Shown here piece by piece: positions 8,898-17,862 of a stretch of DNA of 64,000 nucleotides (position 1 is its first letter; each line of letters begins with the position of its first letter). A program made the translations under genes and the position numbers. Below the pieces are notes generated by a model. The model did not search any database. It saw only the letters and a program-made list of their open reading frames with translations, and was not told the DNA's origin. The stretch spans positions 1,612,001-1,676,000 of the forward strand of contig NZ_FNKB01000001.1 of assembly GCF_900102345.1 (NCBI RefSeq), in the 5' to 3' direction. Source of the DNA: Leucobacter chromiiresistens. Its GTDB lineage: Bacteria > Actinomycetota > Actinomycetes > Actinomycetales > Microbacteriaceae.

Positions 8898-10445
8898 ATG
8901 AGCGAGCAGACCGCAGCACCCGCAGAGAGCGCCCCCGAGGCGACCGCCGAAGAGATCTTCGAGCAGAAGCGGGTGCGTCTCGAGAAGCGCGACCGGCTCA
9001 ACGCCGACGCAGGCCTCGGGGGCGGTGCGTACCCGGTCGCCCTCCCGATCACCACGACGATCCCCGCCGTGCGCGCCGCATACGGGCATCTGGAGGAGAC
9101 CCCGGACACGGCGTCGGGCGACATCGTCGGCGTCGCGGGGCGCATCGTGTTCCAGCGCAACACGGGCAAGCTCTGCTTCGCGTCGCTGCAGGCGGGCGAC
9201 GGCACCCGCATCCAGGCGATGGTGAGCCTCGCCGAGGTCGGCGAGGAGTCGCTGGGCCGGTACAAGGAGCTCACCGACCTCGGCGACCACCTGTTCGTGA
9301 GCGGCGAGGTGATCTCCAGCCGCCGCGGCGAGCTCTCCATCATGGTGCGCGAGTGGACGATCGCGGCGAAGGCGATCGCACCGCTCCCCAACATGTACGC
9401 GGAGCTCAACGAGGAGACGCGCATTCGCCAGCGCTACCTCGACCTGATCCAGCGCGAGCAGGCGCGCATCAACGTCGTCACCCGCGCCCGCACCATGGCC
9501 AGCCTGCGGCAGACGTTCGCCGACCGCGCCTTCATCGAGGTCGAGACCCCGATGCTGCAGACGATGCACGGCGGGGCCTCGGCGCGCCCGTTCGTCACGC
9601 ACTCGAACGCCTTCGACACCGAGCTGTACCTGCGCATCGCGCCGGAGCTCTACCTGAAGCGCGCCGCCGTGGGCGGACTCGAGCGCGTCTTCGAGATCAA
9701 CCGCAACTTCCGCAACGAGGGCGCCGACTCGACGCACAGCCCCGAGTTCGCGATGCTCGAGGCCTACGAGGCGTACTCCGACTACCAGGGCATCGCCGAC
9801 CTCACGCAGCTGCTCATCCAGAACGCCGCGCTCGCAGCGAACGTCGGCACCGATCGCGAGGGCACGCACGTGGTGCAGTGGGCCGACGGCACGCTCTTCG
9901 ACCTCGGCGGCGACTGGGAGCGGATCTCGATGTACGGCACCCTCTCCGAGGCCGTCGGCCGCGAGATCACCCCCGAGACGAGCGTCGCCGACCTGCAGGC
10001 GATCGCGGACGCCGAGGGTGTGGACGTGCACCTCCCGAACCACGGCAAGCTCGTCGAGGAGCTGTGGGAGCACTTCGTGAAGGGCGGCCTCGCCCGCCCC
10101 ACGTTCGTCATGGACTTCCCGGTCGAGACGAGCCCGCTCACGCGCCACCACCGGTCGATCCCGGGCGTCGTGGAGAAGTGGGACCTGTACGTGCGCGGCT
10201 TCGAGCTGGCGACCGGGTACTCCGAGCTCGTCGACCCCGTCGTGCAGCGCGAGCGCTTCGTGCAGCAGGCGGCCGAAGCGGCGCGCGGCGACGACGAGGC
10301 GATGCCGATCGACGAGGAGTTCCTGCGCGCGCTCGAGCACGGCATGCCGCCGTCGGGCGGCATGGGCATGGGCATGGATCGCCTGCTCATGGCGCTCACG
10401 GGGCTCGGGATCCGCGAGACGATCCTCTTCCCGCTCGTCAAGTAG
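8898..10445 (+). CDS. lysS: Lysine--tRNA ligase (class II)
   Basis: 515 aa class II aminoacyl-tRNA synthetase that charges tRNA(Lys). An N-terminal OB-fold anticodon domain (about 70-180) contains GDIVGVAGRIVFQRNTGKL. Motif 2 is NFRNEGADSTHSPEF near 270 and motif 3 is GMGMGMDRLLMALTG near 485-500. ATG 8898 has GGAGGA 11 bases upstream. An acidic Ala/Glu-rich N-terminal tail of about 25 residues precedes the conserved part. A strong hairpin follows the stop. Confidence 0.97.
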   Translation: MSEQTAAPAESAPEATAEEIFEQKRVRLEKRDRLNADAGLGGGAYPVALPITTTIPAVRAAYGHLEETPDTASGDIVGVAGRIVFQRNTGKLCFASLQAGDGTRIQAMVSLAEVGEESLGRYKELTDLGDHLFVSGEVISSRRGELSIMVREWTIAAKAIAPLPNMYAELNEETRIRQRYLDLIQREQARINVVTRARTMASLRQTFADRAFIEVETPMLQTMHGGASARPFVTHSNAFDTELYLRIAPELYLKRAAVGGLERVFEINRNFRNEGADSTHSPEFAMLEAYEAYSDYQGIADLTQLLIQNAALAANVGTDREGTHVVQWADGTLFDLGGDWERISMYGTLSEAVGREITPETSVADLQAIADAEGVDVHLPNHGKLVEELWEHFVKGGLARPTFVMDFPVETSPLTRHHRSIPGVVEKWDLYVRGFELATGYSELVDPVVQRERFVQQAAEAARGDDEAMPIDEEFLRALEHGMPPSGGMGMGMDRLLMALTGLGIRETILFPLVK

Positions 10446-10456
10446 TCGAGGTTCGG

Positions 10457-10480
10457 GCTCCCCGGGTTCGCCCGGGGAGC
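10457..10480 (+). terminator. Hairpin terminator after lysS
   Basis: Perfect 10-bp stem (GCTCCCCGGG / CCCGGGGAGC) closed by a TTCG tetraloop, starting 11 bases after the lysS stop. There is no U-tract, common in high-GC actinobacteria. It also lies where the -35 of the next promoter would be. Confidence 0.7.
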
Positions 10481-10485
10481 GCAGG

Positions 10486-10491
10486 TACACT
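10486..10491 (+). promoter_or_regulatory. -10 box TACACT, leaderless-type start of small membrane gene
   Basis: TACACT ends nine bases before ATG 10501, and the bases between (GGGGGCATT) offer no well-placed ribosome-binding site. A leaderless or nearly leaderless transcript is likely. Confidence 0.5.
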
Positions 10492-10500
10492 GGGGGCATT

Positions 10501-10680
10501 ATGGATAACTGGTGGCTGAACGCGGTCTGGTCGTTGACGCCGACGGTGCTGATCGGCATCTTCTTCTGGCTCGTGCTGCGACTCATCCTGCGAGCCGACC
10601 GCACCGAGCGTCAGGCGTACCAGCGCATCGAGGCCGAGGAGCGCGCCAAGGCGGGGCTCCCGGCGCGCGACGACGCCTGA
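10501..10680 (+). CDS. Small single-pass membrane protein
   Basis: 59 aa, beginning MDNWWLNAVWSLTPTVLIG. One membrane helix covers about residues 10-30 (Trp-rich entry, then LIGIFFWLVLRLILRA). A charged cytoplasmic tail rich in Arg, Glu and Ala ends in LPARDDA. The family is unknown to me by function; small proteins of this kind often sit next to lysS in actinobacteria. It has its own promoter after the lysS terminator. Confidence 0.75.
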   Translation: MDNWWLNAVWSLTPTVLIGIFFWLVLRLILRADRTERQAYQRIEAEERAKAGLPARDDA

Positions 10681-10698
10681 GCGCCGCGCGATCCCCGC

Positions 10699-10704
10699 TA
10701 CAGT
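10699..10704 (+). promoter_or_regulatory. Possible -10 box TACAGT for cls
   Basis: TACAGT lies 53 bases before the cls ATG, with ribosome-binding sequence GGAGGGAG at 10745-10752. Confidence 0.45.
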
Positions 10705-10756
10705 TGAGGTGCGCGCACCTGCGCGCTCAGTGCGCTGAGGTGACGGAGGGAGCCGG

Positions 10757-12238
10757 ATGAGTTTCGACTGGCTCGGCGTCAACTGGCCCGTCGTCTGGGC
10801 CTGGTTCGTGCTCGTCGTCGACAACCTGATCCGCATCGTCGCACTCTTCGTCGTTCCCCGCAATCGCCGCCCGACGGCCGGGATGGCCTGGCTGATCGCG
10901 ATCTTCGCGCTGCCGGTCCCTGGGCTCCTGCTCTTCCTCATCATCGGCAGCAAGCGGCTCCCGCGGTCGCGCGAGCGCAAGCAGGACGCGATCAACCACT
11001 TCGTCGCCCAGATCGCCGACCAGGAGGAGGCGGATCTCATCACGCCGCCCGAGCGCCTGCTCCCCGGCCTCGACAGCGTCGTGAAGCTCGGCAGGCAGCT
11101 CGGCGCGCAGCCCATGCTGCAGGGCAACACGGCGTCCATCTGCATCGACTACGAGGAGTCGTTCGCCCGCATCGCCGAGGCGATCCGCGGTGCGCGGGAG
11201 TACGTGCACGTCGAGTTCTACATCCTCGTGCACGACGCCGCGACCGACGACGTGTTCGCGGCCATGCGCGAGGCGGTGGCCCGCGGCGTGACCGTGCGCG
11301 TGCTGCTCGACCACATCTCGGCCGTGCGCAACCCGGGGTCGAAGCGCACCGCGCAGAGCCTCACCGAGATCGGCGCCGAGTGGTCGTACATGCTGCCCGT
11401 GCGCCCGTGGCGCGGCGAGTACCAGCGCCCCGACCTGCGCAATCACCGCAAGATCGTGGTGGTCGACGGCGCGGTCGGCTTCATGGGCTCGCAGAACCTC
11501 GTCGATTCGTCGTACAATAAGCGCTCGAATCGGCGCCGCGGGCTGCACTGGAAGGACCTCATGGTGCGGGTCGAGGGCCCCATCGTGCTCGGGCTCGAGG
11601 CCGTGTTCCAGGGCGACTGGTACCTGGAGACGGGCGAGTACCTCACGAACCTCACCGAGGAGGCGTTCACCGTCGCCCAGCCCGGCGACCTCGACTGCCA
11701 GATCGTGCCGAGCGGGCCCGGGTACGCGGGCGAGAACAACCTCCAGGTGTTCGTCGCGCTGATGTACTCCGCGCAGCGGCGCATCAGCATCACGAGCCCG
11801 TACTTCGTGCCCGACGGCTCGATCATGAACGCGGTGCGCGCCGCGACGGCGCGCGGCGTCGAGGTGGAGCTCTTCGTCTCCGAGGTCGGCGACCAGGCCA
11901 TGGTGTACCACGCGCAGCGCTCCTACTACGAAGAGCTGCTGCGGGCGGGGGTGCGCATCATGATGTTCCGCCCGCCGTACATTCTGCACTCCAAGCACTT
12001 CACCGTCGACGAGGAGGTCGCGGTCGTCGGGTCGTCGAACATGGATCAGCGGTCGTTCGGCCTCAACATGGAGATCTCCATGGTGGTGCACGGCGCCGAG
12101 TTCGTGCGCGACCTCGACGAGGTCACCGACTACTACCGCGAGAACTCGCGCGAGCTGACCCTCGAGGAGTGGGAGCAGCAGTCGCTACCCGCGCAGCTGC
12201 TCGACGGCCTCGCGCGCCTCACCTCGGCACTCCAGTAG
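10757..12238 (+). CDS. cls: Cardiolipin synthase (phospholipase D family)
   Basis: 493 aa. It condenses phosphatidylglycerol (or uses a CDP-DAG route in some families) to make cardiolipin at the inner membrane. Two N-terminal helices (about residues 12-32 and 40-62) are followed by two PLD domains with HKD motifs: HRKIVVVDG near 229 and HSKHFTVDEEVAVVGSSN near 410, both complete. Start ATG 10757 has the strong site GGAGGGAG. The gene stands alone, with its own promoter, and is followed by a repeat-rich gap. Confidence 0.93.
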   Translation: MSFDWLGVNWPVVWAWFVLVVDNLIRIVALFVVPRNRRPTAGMAWLIAIFALPVPGLLLFLIIGSKRLPRSRERKQDAINHFVAQIADQEEADLITPPERLLPGLDSVVKLGRQLGAQPMLQGNTASICIDYEESFARIAEAIRGAREYVHVEFYILVHDAATDDVFAAMREAVARGVTVRVLLDHISAVRNPGSKRTAQSLTEIGAEWSYMLPVRPWRGEYQRPDLRNHRKIVVVDGAVGFMGSQNLVDSSYNKRSNRRRGLHWKDLMVRVEGPIVLGLEAVFQGDWYLETGEYLTNLTEEAFTVAQPGDLDCQIVPSGPGYAGENNLQVFVALMYSAQRRISITSPYFVPDGSIMNAVRAATARGVEVELFVSEVGDQAMVYHAQRSYYEELLRAGVRIMMFRPPYILHSKHFTVDEEVAVVGSSNMDQRSFGLNMEISMVVHGAEFVRDLDEVTDYYRENSRELTLEEWEQQSLPAQLLDGLARLTSALQ

Positions 12239-12481
12239 GGGCGCCCGGCACTCCGGGCGGGGGCGCTCTCGTCCGGGCGCTCCCGGCTCGCTTCTTCGGA
12301 CGCCCCCGACTCGCCGAGACCGAGGGTTCCTCTCGAGCGCGAGGGAATACTCGACGCGAATACCCTCCGTCTCGGCGCGAACCCTCGGTCTCGGCGGAAG
12401 AGCTGGCGCGCACGGGGCGGGCGGCGCGGGGCGGGCGGCACGGGGCGGGCGGCCGGCGGGCGGCACGGGGCGGCGCGGCGC
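12239..12481 (+). other. Gene-free gap rich in repeats
   Basis: 243 bases between the ends of cls (plus) and the histidine phosphatase gene (minus). It holds the composite inverted repeat at 12312-12396 and, next to the minus-strand gene, an 18-base direct repeat (12431-12448 and 12456-12473) in extremely G-rich sequence. Transcription from both sides converges here. No gene is supported. Confidence 0.8.
12312..12396. repeat. Composite inverted and direct repeat element A
   Basis: Two perfect 18-base inverted arms, CGCCGAGACCGAGGGTTC at 12312-12329 and its reverse complement at 12379-12396, enclose 49 bases. Inside, the right arm is preceded by a near copy: ACCCTCCGTCTCGGCG (12362-12377) against ACCCTCGGTCTCGGCG (12381-12396), one mismatch in 16. 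It could act as a bidirectional terminator between the convergent genes, but the spacer is long and the extra copy is unexplained by that. Confidence 0.85.
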
Positions 12482-13087
12482 TCAGAAGTCGTGCTGCTCG
12501 GCCGGGGTGCCGAGGCGCCGGATCGCGAACCGCCCGACCCCGGCACCCGCATGCGGGCCGGCGGCGGGCTCCATCAGCCAGGCCTCCCCGTTGAGGATGC
12601 GGGGCGCGGGCGCCCCGCCGAGCGCCGTGAGCGCGGAGCGGATGAGTGCGCCGTGGGCGACCACGATCGCGCCCGGCGCATCGCGGAGGATGCGTTCGAG
12701 GGCCGCGGACCCGCGCTCGGCGAGGGCCGAGAGCCCCTCGGCGTCGGGCACGTCGAGGCCAGGCCACTGCGCATTCGCGTCGGCGACGAGCATGCCCTCC
12801 GCTGATCCGAAGTCGCGCTCGATCACGTCGGCGACGACCTCCGCCGGGGGCAGCGCGAGCCGGTCGGCGATGATCCGCGCGGTCTCGGCCGCCCGGCCGA
12901 GCGGGGACGTGATGACGCGTCGCCACGGGCCCTCGCCGTGCAGCAGCTCCGCGATCTCGCCGGCCTGCGCGCGGCCGCGCTCGTTCAGGGCGATGTCGGT
13001 GCGCCCCTGGATGCGGCGACCGATGTTCCAGTCGGTTTCGCCGTGCCGGACGATGACGATGGAGGATGCGCGGGTGTCGGTGGTCAT
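12482..13087 (-). CDS. Histidine phosphatase family protein (phosphoglycerate mutase-like)
   Basis: 201 aa. The catalytic motif RHGE is at residues 14-17 (VRHGETDWNIGRRIQGRTD), and the second active-site His is in VVAHGALIRS near 145. This fold includes acid phosphatases, alpha-ribazole phosphatase and phosphoglycerate mutases; sequence alone does not choose, but monomeric phosphatase is most likely. Its ATG overlaps the stop of the ABC ATPase (ATGA at 13087-13084), so it is the last gene of the importer operon and probably acts on the imported compound. Confidence 0.85.
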   Translation of the reverse strand: MTTDTRASSIVIVRHGETDWNIGRRIQGRTDIALNERGRAQAGEIAELLHGEGPWRRVITSPLGRAAETARIIADRLALPPAEVVADVIERDFGSAEGMLVADANAQWPGLDVPDAEGLSALAERGSAALERILRDAPGAIVVAHGALIRSALTALGGAPAPRILNGEAWLMEPAAGPHAGAGVGRFAIRRLGTPAEQHDF

Positions 13088-14328
13088 GCTCCCACGCTAA
13101 CCGGTCGGCGCGGTGCGCCGGGTGCGGGGTCCGCGTCGGGCCCGCCCGAGGGGGCGCCGCCCTCCGCGCCGTCGGCGCCCCCGTTCCGCGCCCCCGCCCC
13201 CGCGCTCCGCGCCGCCCCCGGTTCCGCGCCGGCGGCGCCCGCGCGGAAGGCCGCGGCCCGTTCGATCTCCACGCGCACGCGGGTGCCCGCGGGGCATCGC
13301 ACGCCCTGCGCGCGCGACCGGATGGCGAGGCCGTGCCAGTCGAGCACGAGGTCGTCGCCGCTCCGGCCGAAGAGCGACGAGGTGACGGTCGCCGGCCCCG
13401 ATGGGTCGGGGATCGCGCGCACGTGCTCGGGCTGCACGGCGAGGTCGACGGCGATGCCCGCCCCGCTCGCGGTCCCGGCCCCTCGGGTCATCCCCGCCGC
13501 TCGGGCCATCCCCGCCGCGCCGTCGATCCGCGCGCCGTCGAGCGCGAACGGATGGCCGTCGGCGCGGAAGCCGGCGGCGTCGAGCGAACCCCGCAGGATC
13601 GCAGCGTCGGAGACGAACTCGGCGACGAAGGCCGACGCGGGCCGTTCGAGCAGTTCGGCGGGTGTGCCGACCTGCTGGATGCGGCCGCCGTCCACGACGA
13701 CGACGCGGTCGGCGAGTGCGAGCGCCTCGCTCCGATCGTGGGTGACGTGCACCACGGTCAAGCCGAGCTCGCGAGTGAGCGCGCGGAGCTCGAGGCGCAG
13801 GCGATCCCGCAGCGGTTCGTCGAGCGCGGAGAGGGCCTCGTCGAGCAGCAGCACGCGCGGCCGCGCGACGATCGCCCGAGCGATCGCGACGCGCTGCCGC
13901 TGCCCGCCCGAGAGCGTGGCCGGGTTCCGCCGCTCGGCGCCGGGCAGGCCGACGAGGTCGAGGGCCTCGGCGACGCGGCGGCGGCGCTCGGCACGCCCGA
14001 CTCCCGCGCGCCGCAGCGGGTACTCGATGTTGCGGCCCACGTTCCAGTGCGGCCACACGGCGTGCTGCTGGAACACCATGCCGAGCCCGCGCCGTTCGGG
14101 TTCGACGCTGCGCCCGGGCGACGCGACGACGGCATCGCCGATGCGCACGGTGCCGGCCGTCGGCGCGATGAAGCCGGCGACGGTGCGCAGCAGCGTGGTC
14201 TTGCCCGATCCGGAGGGGCCGACGAGCGCGATGAACTCGCCGTCTCCGATGCGGAGATCGACGTCGGCGAGGCCCAGATGGCCGCCGGGGTAGGCGAGAC
14301 TGACGGATTCGAGTGCGACGGAGGACAC
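13084..14328 (-). CDS. ABC importer ATP-binding protein (iron/2-aminoethylphosphonate type)
   Basis: 414 aa. Nucleotide-binding domain about 1-235: Walker A GPSGSGKT at 37-44, signature LSGGQRQR near 137, Walker B VLLLDEALSALDE near 160, and the H-loop VTHDRSEALAL. A C-terminal TOBE-like region (about 255-350) is interrupted by an Ala/Gly/Met-rich stretch, and the last 65 residues are low-complexity Ala/Gly/Pro, probably disordered. The closest broad families are FbpC and PotA/PhnT. It lies seven bases from the permease and overlaps the histidine phosphatase gene. Confidence 0.88.
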   Translation of the reverse strand: MSSVALESVSLAYPGGHLGLADVDLRIGDGEFIALVGPSGSGKTTLLRTVAGFIAPTAGTVRIGDAVVASPGRSVEPERRGLGMVFQQHAVWPHWNVGRNIEYPLRRAGVGRAERRRRVAEALDLVGLPGAERRNPATLSGGQRQRVAIARAIVARPRVLLLDEALSALDEPLRDRLRLELRALTRELGLTVVHVTHDRSEALALADRVVVVDGGRIQQVGTPAELLERPASAFVAEFVSDAAILRGSLDAAGFRADGHPFALDGARIDGAAGMARAAGMTRGAGTASGAGIAVDLAVQPEHVRAIPDPSGPATVTSSLFGRSGDDLVLDWHGLAIRSRAQGVRCPAGTRVRVEIERAAAFRAGAAGAEPGAARSAGAGARNGGADGAEGGAPSGGPDADPAPGAPRRPVSVGA

Positions 14329-14335
14329 GGGGCTC

Positions 14336-16045
14336 CTAACGGGGGGTGCGGGCGGTGAGGCCGAGGCCGGCGAGCCCGACGACGGCGACGATGAGGGAGA
14401 GCGCTGACGACGCGTTGTAGGCGCCGGCCTGCTGCAGGTTGAAGATGACCACTCCGAGCGTCTGCGACCCGGGCGAGAGCAGCAGCACGGAGAGGGTGAG
14501 CTCGCGCACGGCCGTGAGCGCGACGAGCACGGCGCCGGAGATCGCGGCGGGCACGGCCATGCGGCACGAGATGTCCCAGAGCGCCCGCAGGCGGGTGGCG
14601 CCGGAGACGCGCGCCGCCTCCTCGGCGGTGGTCGGCGTCGCGGAGAGCGGGGCGTGCACCGACTGCACCACGAGCGCGAGGAACGACGTCAGGTAGGCGC
14701 AGAGGATCAGCCACGGCGTGTTGTACAGTCCGATCCGCGGCGCGATTACGAGCCACGCGACGGCGATGACGAGCCCTGGAATCGCCTGGGGCAGCAGGGA
14801 GAGGCCGAGCAGCGCGGGGTTGCTGCGCGCGCGGGTGCGGGTGACGAACGTGCCGATCCCGAGCCCGAGCACCCCGCAGATGAGCCCGGCGAGGGTCGCG
14901 AGCATGAGCGAGTTGCCGATGCCGGTGAGCGTGCCCGAGGCGCCGAGGGCGCGGCCGAAGCTCGCGAGCGTCACGGTCTCGGGGCTCAGCGGCACGCCCG
15001 GGGCGGGCAGCAGCGACTGGATCGCGAGCGTGATGAGCGGGAGCACGGTGGCCGCCAGCACGACGGTCGCCGTCAGCGCCCCGACTGCGGCGCGTGCACG
15101 GCCGAGGGGGAGCAGCGCCGGCGAGCCGGCCTGGGCGTCGAGCTCGACGCGGGTGCGTGCGCGCATGAGGTCGACGACGACGCCGAGCAGCGCGATGACG
15201 AGCAGCACGAAGCCGATGGCCGAGACCACGGCCAGCGGGTCGTCGACCGTGCCCGACTGGAGGTAGCGGTAGACGAGCGTGGAGAGGGTGACGTAGCGCT
15301 CGGGGAGGCCGATGATCGAGGGGATGCCGAAGTCGGCGAGGTTCGACACGGCGATGAGGGTGAGCGAGGAGAGCATAGCGGGGCGCAGCAGCGGAGTGGT
15401 GACCTCCCAGAGCGCGCGCGGCGCCGACGAGCCGGCGATGCGGGCCGCCTGCTCGAGGTCCGCGGGCACGCGGCGGAGGGCCGCCGTGACGATCATCATC
15501 GCGATCGGGTAGCTGTGGAGGGTGAGGAGGAAGACGACGCCGTCGCCGCCGTACAGGTTCCACAGGGGCGCCCCGAAGCGCTGCGACCAGAGCGTGTTGA
15601 CGGTCGACGACGGGCCGAGGAGGCTGAGCCACGCGATCGCGCCGACGAAGGGCGGCATGAGCATGGGGCTGAGCGCGAGCATGCGGAGCGCGCGGCGGCC
15701 CGGCAGGTCGGTGCGCTCGAGCAGCAGGGCGAGGGCGGTGCCGATCACCACGGCGAGCACGGCCGAGAGCGCGGCGGAGACGAGGGAGTTGCGTGCGGCT
15801 CCGAGCACGTCGGGATCGCCGAGCGCCGACCAGCCGCCGCCGGTCGCGGCCAGCGCGAGGATCGCGGCGATCGGCACGAGCACGAGCGCGGCGACCGCGC
15901 ACCACAGGGCGACGCGCACCGCTCCGAGGCCGTCGAGCCGGGCGCGCGGCCGTGGTGCGGGGCGGCCAGTGCGGCCCCCACGGGCCCGGCCGAAGCCGGT
16001 CGGGCCCGCGAGCGGCCGGGCGAGGGTGCTACTGGAAGAGGCCAT
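14336..16045 (-). CDS. ABC importer permease, duplicated (FbpB/PhnU-like)
   Basis: 569 aa with about twelve membrane helices. It is two fused permease halves, each with an EAA-like cytoplasmic loop: DLEQAARIAGSSAPRALWEV near 205 and AEEAARVSGATRLRALWDI near 475. This layout is typical of iron(III) and 2-aminoethylphosphonate importers, where one chain does the work of two. The basic N-terminus (about 40 residues) is cytoplasmic. The start overlaps the binding-protein gene by 17 bases. Confidence 0.9.
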   Translation of the reverse strand: MASSSSTLARPLAGPTGFGRARGGRTGRPAPRPRARLDGLGAVRVALWCAVAALVLVPIAAILALAATGGGWSALGDPDVLGAARNSLVSAALSAVLAVVIGTALALLLERTDLPGRRALRMLALSPMLMPPFVGAIAWLSLLGPSSTVNTLWSQRFGAPLWNLYGGDGVVFLLTLHSYPIAMMIVTAALRRVPADLEQAARIAGSSAPRALWEVTTPLLRPAMLSSLTLIAVSNLADFGIPSIIGLPERYVTLSTLVYRYLQSGTVDDPLAVVSAIGFVLLVIALLGVVVDLMRARTRVELDAQAGSPALLPLGRARAAVGALTATVVLAATVLPLITLAIQSLLPAPGVPLSPETVTLASFGRALGASGTLTGIGNSLMLATLAGLICGVLGLGIGTFVTRTRARSNPALLGLSLLPQAIPGLVIAVAWLVIAPRIGLYNTPWLILCAYLTSFLALVVQSVHAPLSATPTTAEEAARVSGATRLRALWDISCRMAVPAAISGAVLVALTAVRELTLSVLLLSPGSQTLGVVIFNLQQAGAYNASSALSLIVAVVGLAGLGLTARTPR

Positions 16046-17057
16046 TGAACGTCTCGACGGCGTCGGCCTGTGACGCCCGGATGGTCTCGAGGTCGGGGTT
16101 CAGCAGCGTGATGTCGCCGATCGCGGGTGCGCCCTCGGGGCTCTCGACGTCGTCGCGGATCGGCAGGTACGACTGCGATGCGGCGATCTCCTGCCCCTCC
16201 CGGCTGATGAGGAAGTCGACGAAGAGCTGCGACGCCTCGGCCTCCTCGGTGTCGGCGAAGATGCCGACCGGCTGCGACACGAACGGAACGCCCTCCTCCG
16301 GGTAGACGGCCTCGATGGGCGATCCCGCCGCGGCGAGGTCGCGCACGAGGGAGTCGACCACGATGCCGACGGGGCTGCTGCCCTCGGCGACGGCCTGCGA
16401 GACCGGGCCGTTGCTCTCGGCGATGAGCGGCTCGTTGGCGGCGAGGCCCTCGAGCCAAGCCAAGCCGAGCGCGTCCTCGTCGAGCCACACCGCCGCGTTG
16501 TAGGCTGCGGCCCCCGAGACGTCGGGGTTCGGCATCGCGATCTTGCCCGCGTACTCGGGGTCGGTGAGATCCTGCCACGAGGTCGGCGCCTCGTCGATCG
16601 CGTTCGTGTTGACGGCGATGACGGTCGGCAGGAGGCGCGTGCCGACGTAGAAGTGCTCGGGGTCGACGAGATCCTGGTTGATCGCCTCCGCCTCGGGGGA
16701 TGCGTACTCGAGCAGCAGGTCGCGCTCCGCGTAGTCCTCGAACGTGCCGGCGTCGGCGGCGAGGAGCAGATCGGCGCCGATGTCGCCCGCCTTCTCCTCG
16801 GCGGCGATGCGTGCGGTGAGGTCTCCGGTGCCGGCGCGGAAGACGTCGACCGTGATCTCGGGGTGCTGCTCGCCGAACGCTGCGACGATCGCGTCGATCT
16901 TCTCCTGCGGCTCGGAGGTGTAGAGGGTGATGGTCGACGCCTCCGCAGCGTCGGTGGCGCTGGTATCGGCGGCGTCTGCCGAGGCGGCGCAGCCGGTGAG
17001 TGCGAGGGCCGATAGGGCGAAGGCGGCGATGACGCCGGTGGAGCGATTACGAGACAT
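16029..17057 (-). CDS. ABC importer substrate-binding lipoprotein
   Basis: 342 aa. Signal peptide with lipobox ALTGC (Cys 23), then an acidic linker and a binding-protein fold beginning TITLYTSEPQEKIDAIVAAF, the pattern of the extracellular iron/AEP/thiamine binding family. DPEYAGKIAMPNPDVSGAA is typical of 2-aminoethylphosphonate or ferric-ion binding members. The metal-binding Tyr pair of ferric-binding proteins is not obvious, so an organic phosphate or phosphonate is as likely as iron. Translation overlaps both neighbours. Confidence 0.88.
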   Translation of the reverse strand: MSRNRSTGVIAAFALSALALTGCAASADAADTSATDAAEASTITLYTSEPQEKIDAIVAAFGEQHPEITVDVFRAGTGDLTARIAAEEKAGDIGADLLLAADAGTFEDYAERDLLLEYASPEAEAINQDLVDPEHFYVGTRLLPTVIAVNTNAIDEAPTSWQDLTDPEYAGKIAMPNPDVSGAAAYNAAVWLDEDALGLAWLEGLAANEPLIAESNGPVSQAVAEGSSPVGIVVDSLVRDLAAAGSPIEAVYPEEGVPFVSQPVGIFADTEEAEASQLFVDFLISREGQEIAASQSYLPIRDDVESPEGAPAIGDITLLNPDLETIRASQADAVETFNGLFQ

Positions 17058-17862
17058 GGGTCGCTTTCTGTGCGGTGCGGATGATGGGTTGGGTGAAGAG
17101 GGGTTCGGGGGAGTGGAGCGCGACGGTCGACGCGCTGACGCCCTCGGCGGTGAACTGCACGAGGGAGAACATGGGGGAGTCGTGGCCGGCCACGGCGTCG
17201 GGGCCGGCGTTCATCACCTGGTGGTAGGCGAGCGACGGGCCGACGAACACCGGGATCCCGTGCACCGAGGCCGAGAGGCTGTGGTGGAAGTGGCCGGCGA
17301 GGATCGCCCGCACATCGGCGCCGTCGAGCACCCCGAGCAGGGCGTCGGCGTTGCGCAGCCCCTGGCGCCGGAGCGTCGGCAGGGGCGACCCGAGCGGGGC
17401 GTGGTGCAGGGCGACGATCGTGCCGCGCTCCGACGGCCGGGCGAGTTCGTCGCGGAGCCAGGCGAGCTGCTCGGCGTCGATGCTGCCGGTGTGCGAATCG
17501 AGGCGCAGCACCCGGAAGCCGTCGATGCGGTGCGCGGCGGTGTGGCCGGCGATGTGCCCGGGGAGCGCCCGTGCGGCGCGGGGGTCGTCGTGGTTGCCGA
17601 GCACGGTGAGCACGGGGGCGCCGAGGCGATCCTGCAGGCGCTCGCACCCCGCCGCGACGGCCGCGTACGCGCCGGGGTTGCCGCGCTCGATGAGGTCTCC
17701 GGTCACGACGACCGCCTCGGGGGTGATGCCGGTCGCGAGGGCGTACTCGCCGACCCGCTCCAAGCGGCCGACCCCGTCGACCGCGTCGTAGAGCAGGCCG
17801 CTCTCGGTCGCGTGGAGGTCGCTCACGTGGAGCACCGTGAACCGGCCGGTGTCGCGGCTCAT
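17047..17862 (-). CDS. Metallophosphoesterase (Icc-like phosphodiesterase)
   Basis: 271 aa calcineurin-like phosphoesterase with all five metal motifs: DLH at 15-17, GDLIERG near 51, GNHDD near 83, HHAP near 152 and GHFHHS near 190. Closest in layout to cyclic-nucleotide or glycerophosphodiester phosphodiesterases. No signal peptide, so it acts in the cytosol. The start at 17862 is set by the ATGA overlap with the tyrosine phosphatase stop; it overlaps the binding-protein start by 11 bases. Context suggests hydrolysis of an imported phosphodiester. Confidence 0.87.
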   Translation of the reverse strand: MSRDTGRFTVLHVSDLHATESGLLYDAVDGVGRLERVGEYALATGITPEAVVVTGDLIERGNPGAYAAVAAGCERLQDRLGAPVLTVLGNHDDPRAARALPGHIAGHTAAHRIDGFRVLRLDSHTGSIDAEQLAWLRDELARPSERGTIVALHHAPLGSPLPTLRRQGLRNADALLGVLDGADVRAILAGHFHHSLSASVHGIPVFVGPSLAYHQVMNAGPDAVAGHDSPMFSLVQFTAEGVSASTVALHSPEPLFTQPIIRTAQKATHVS

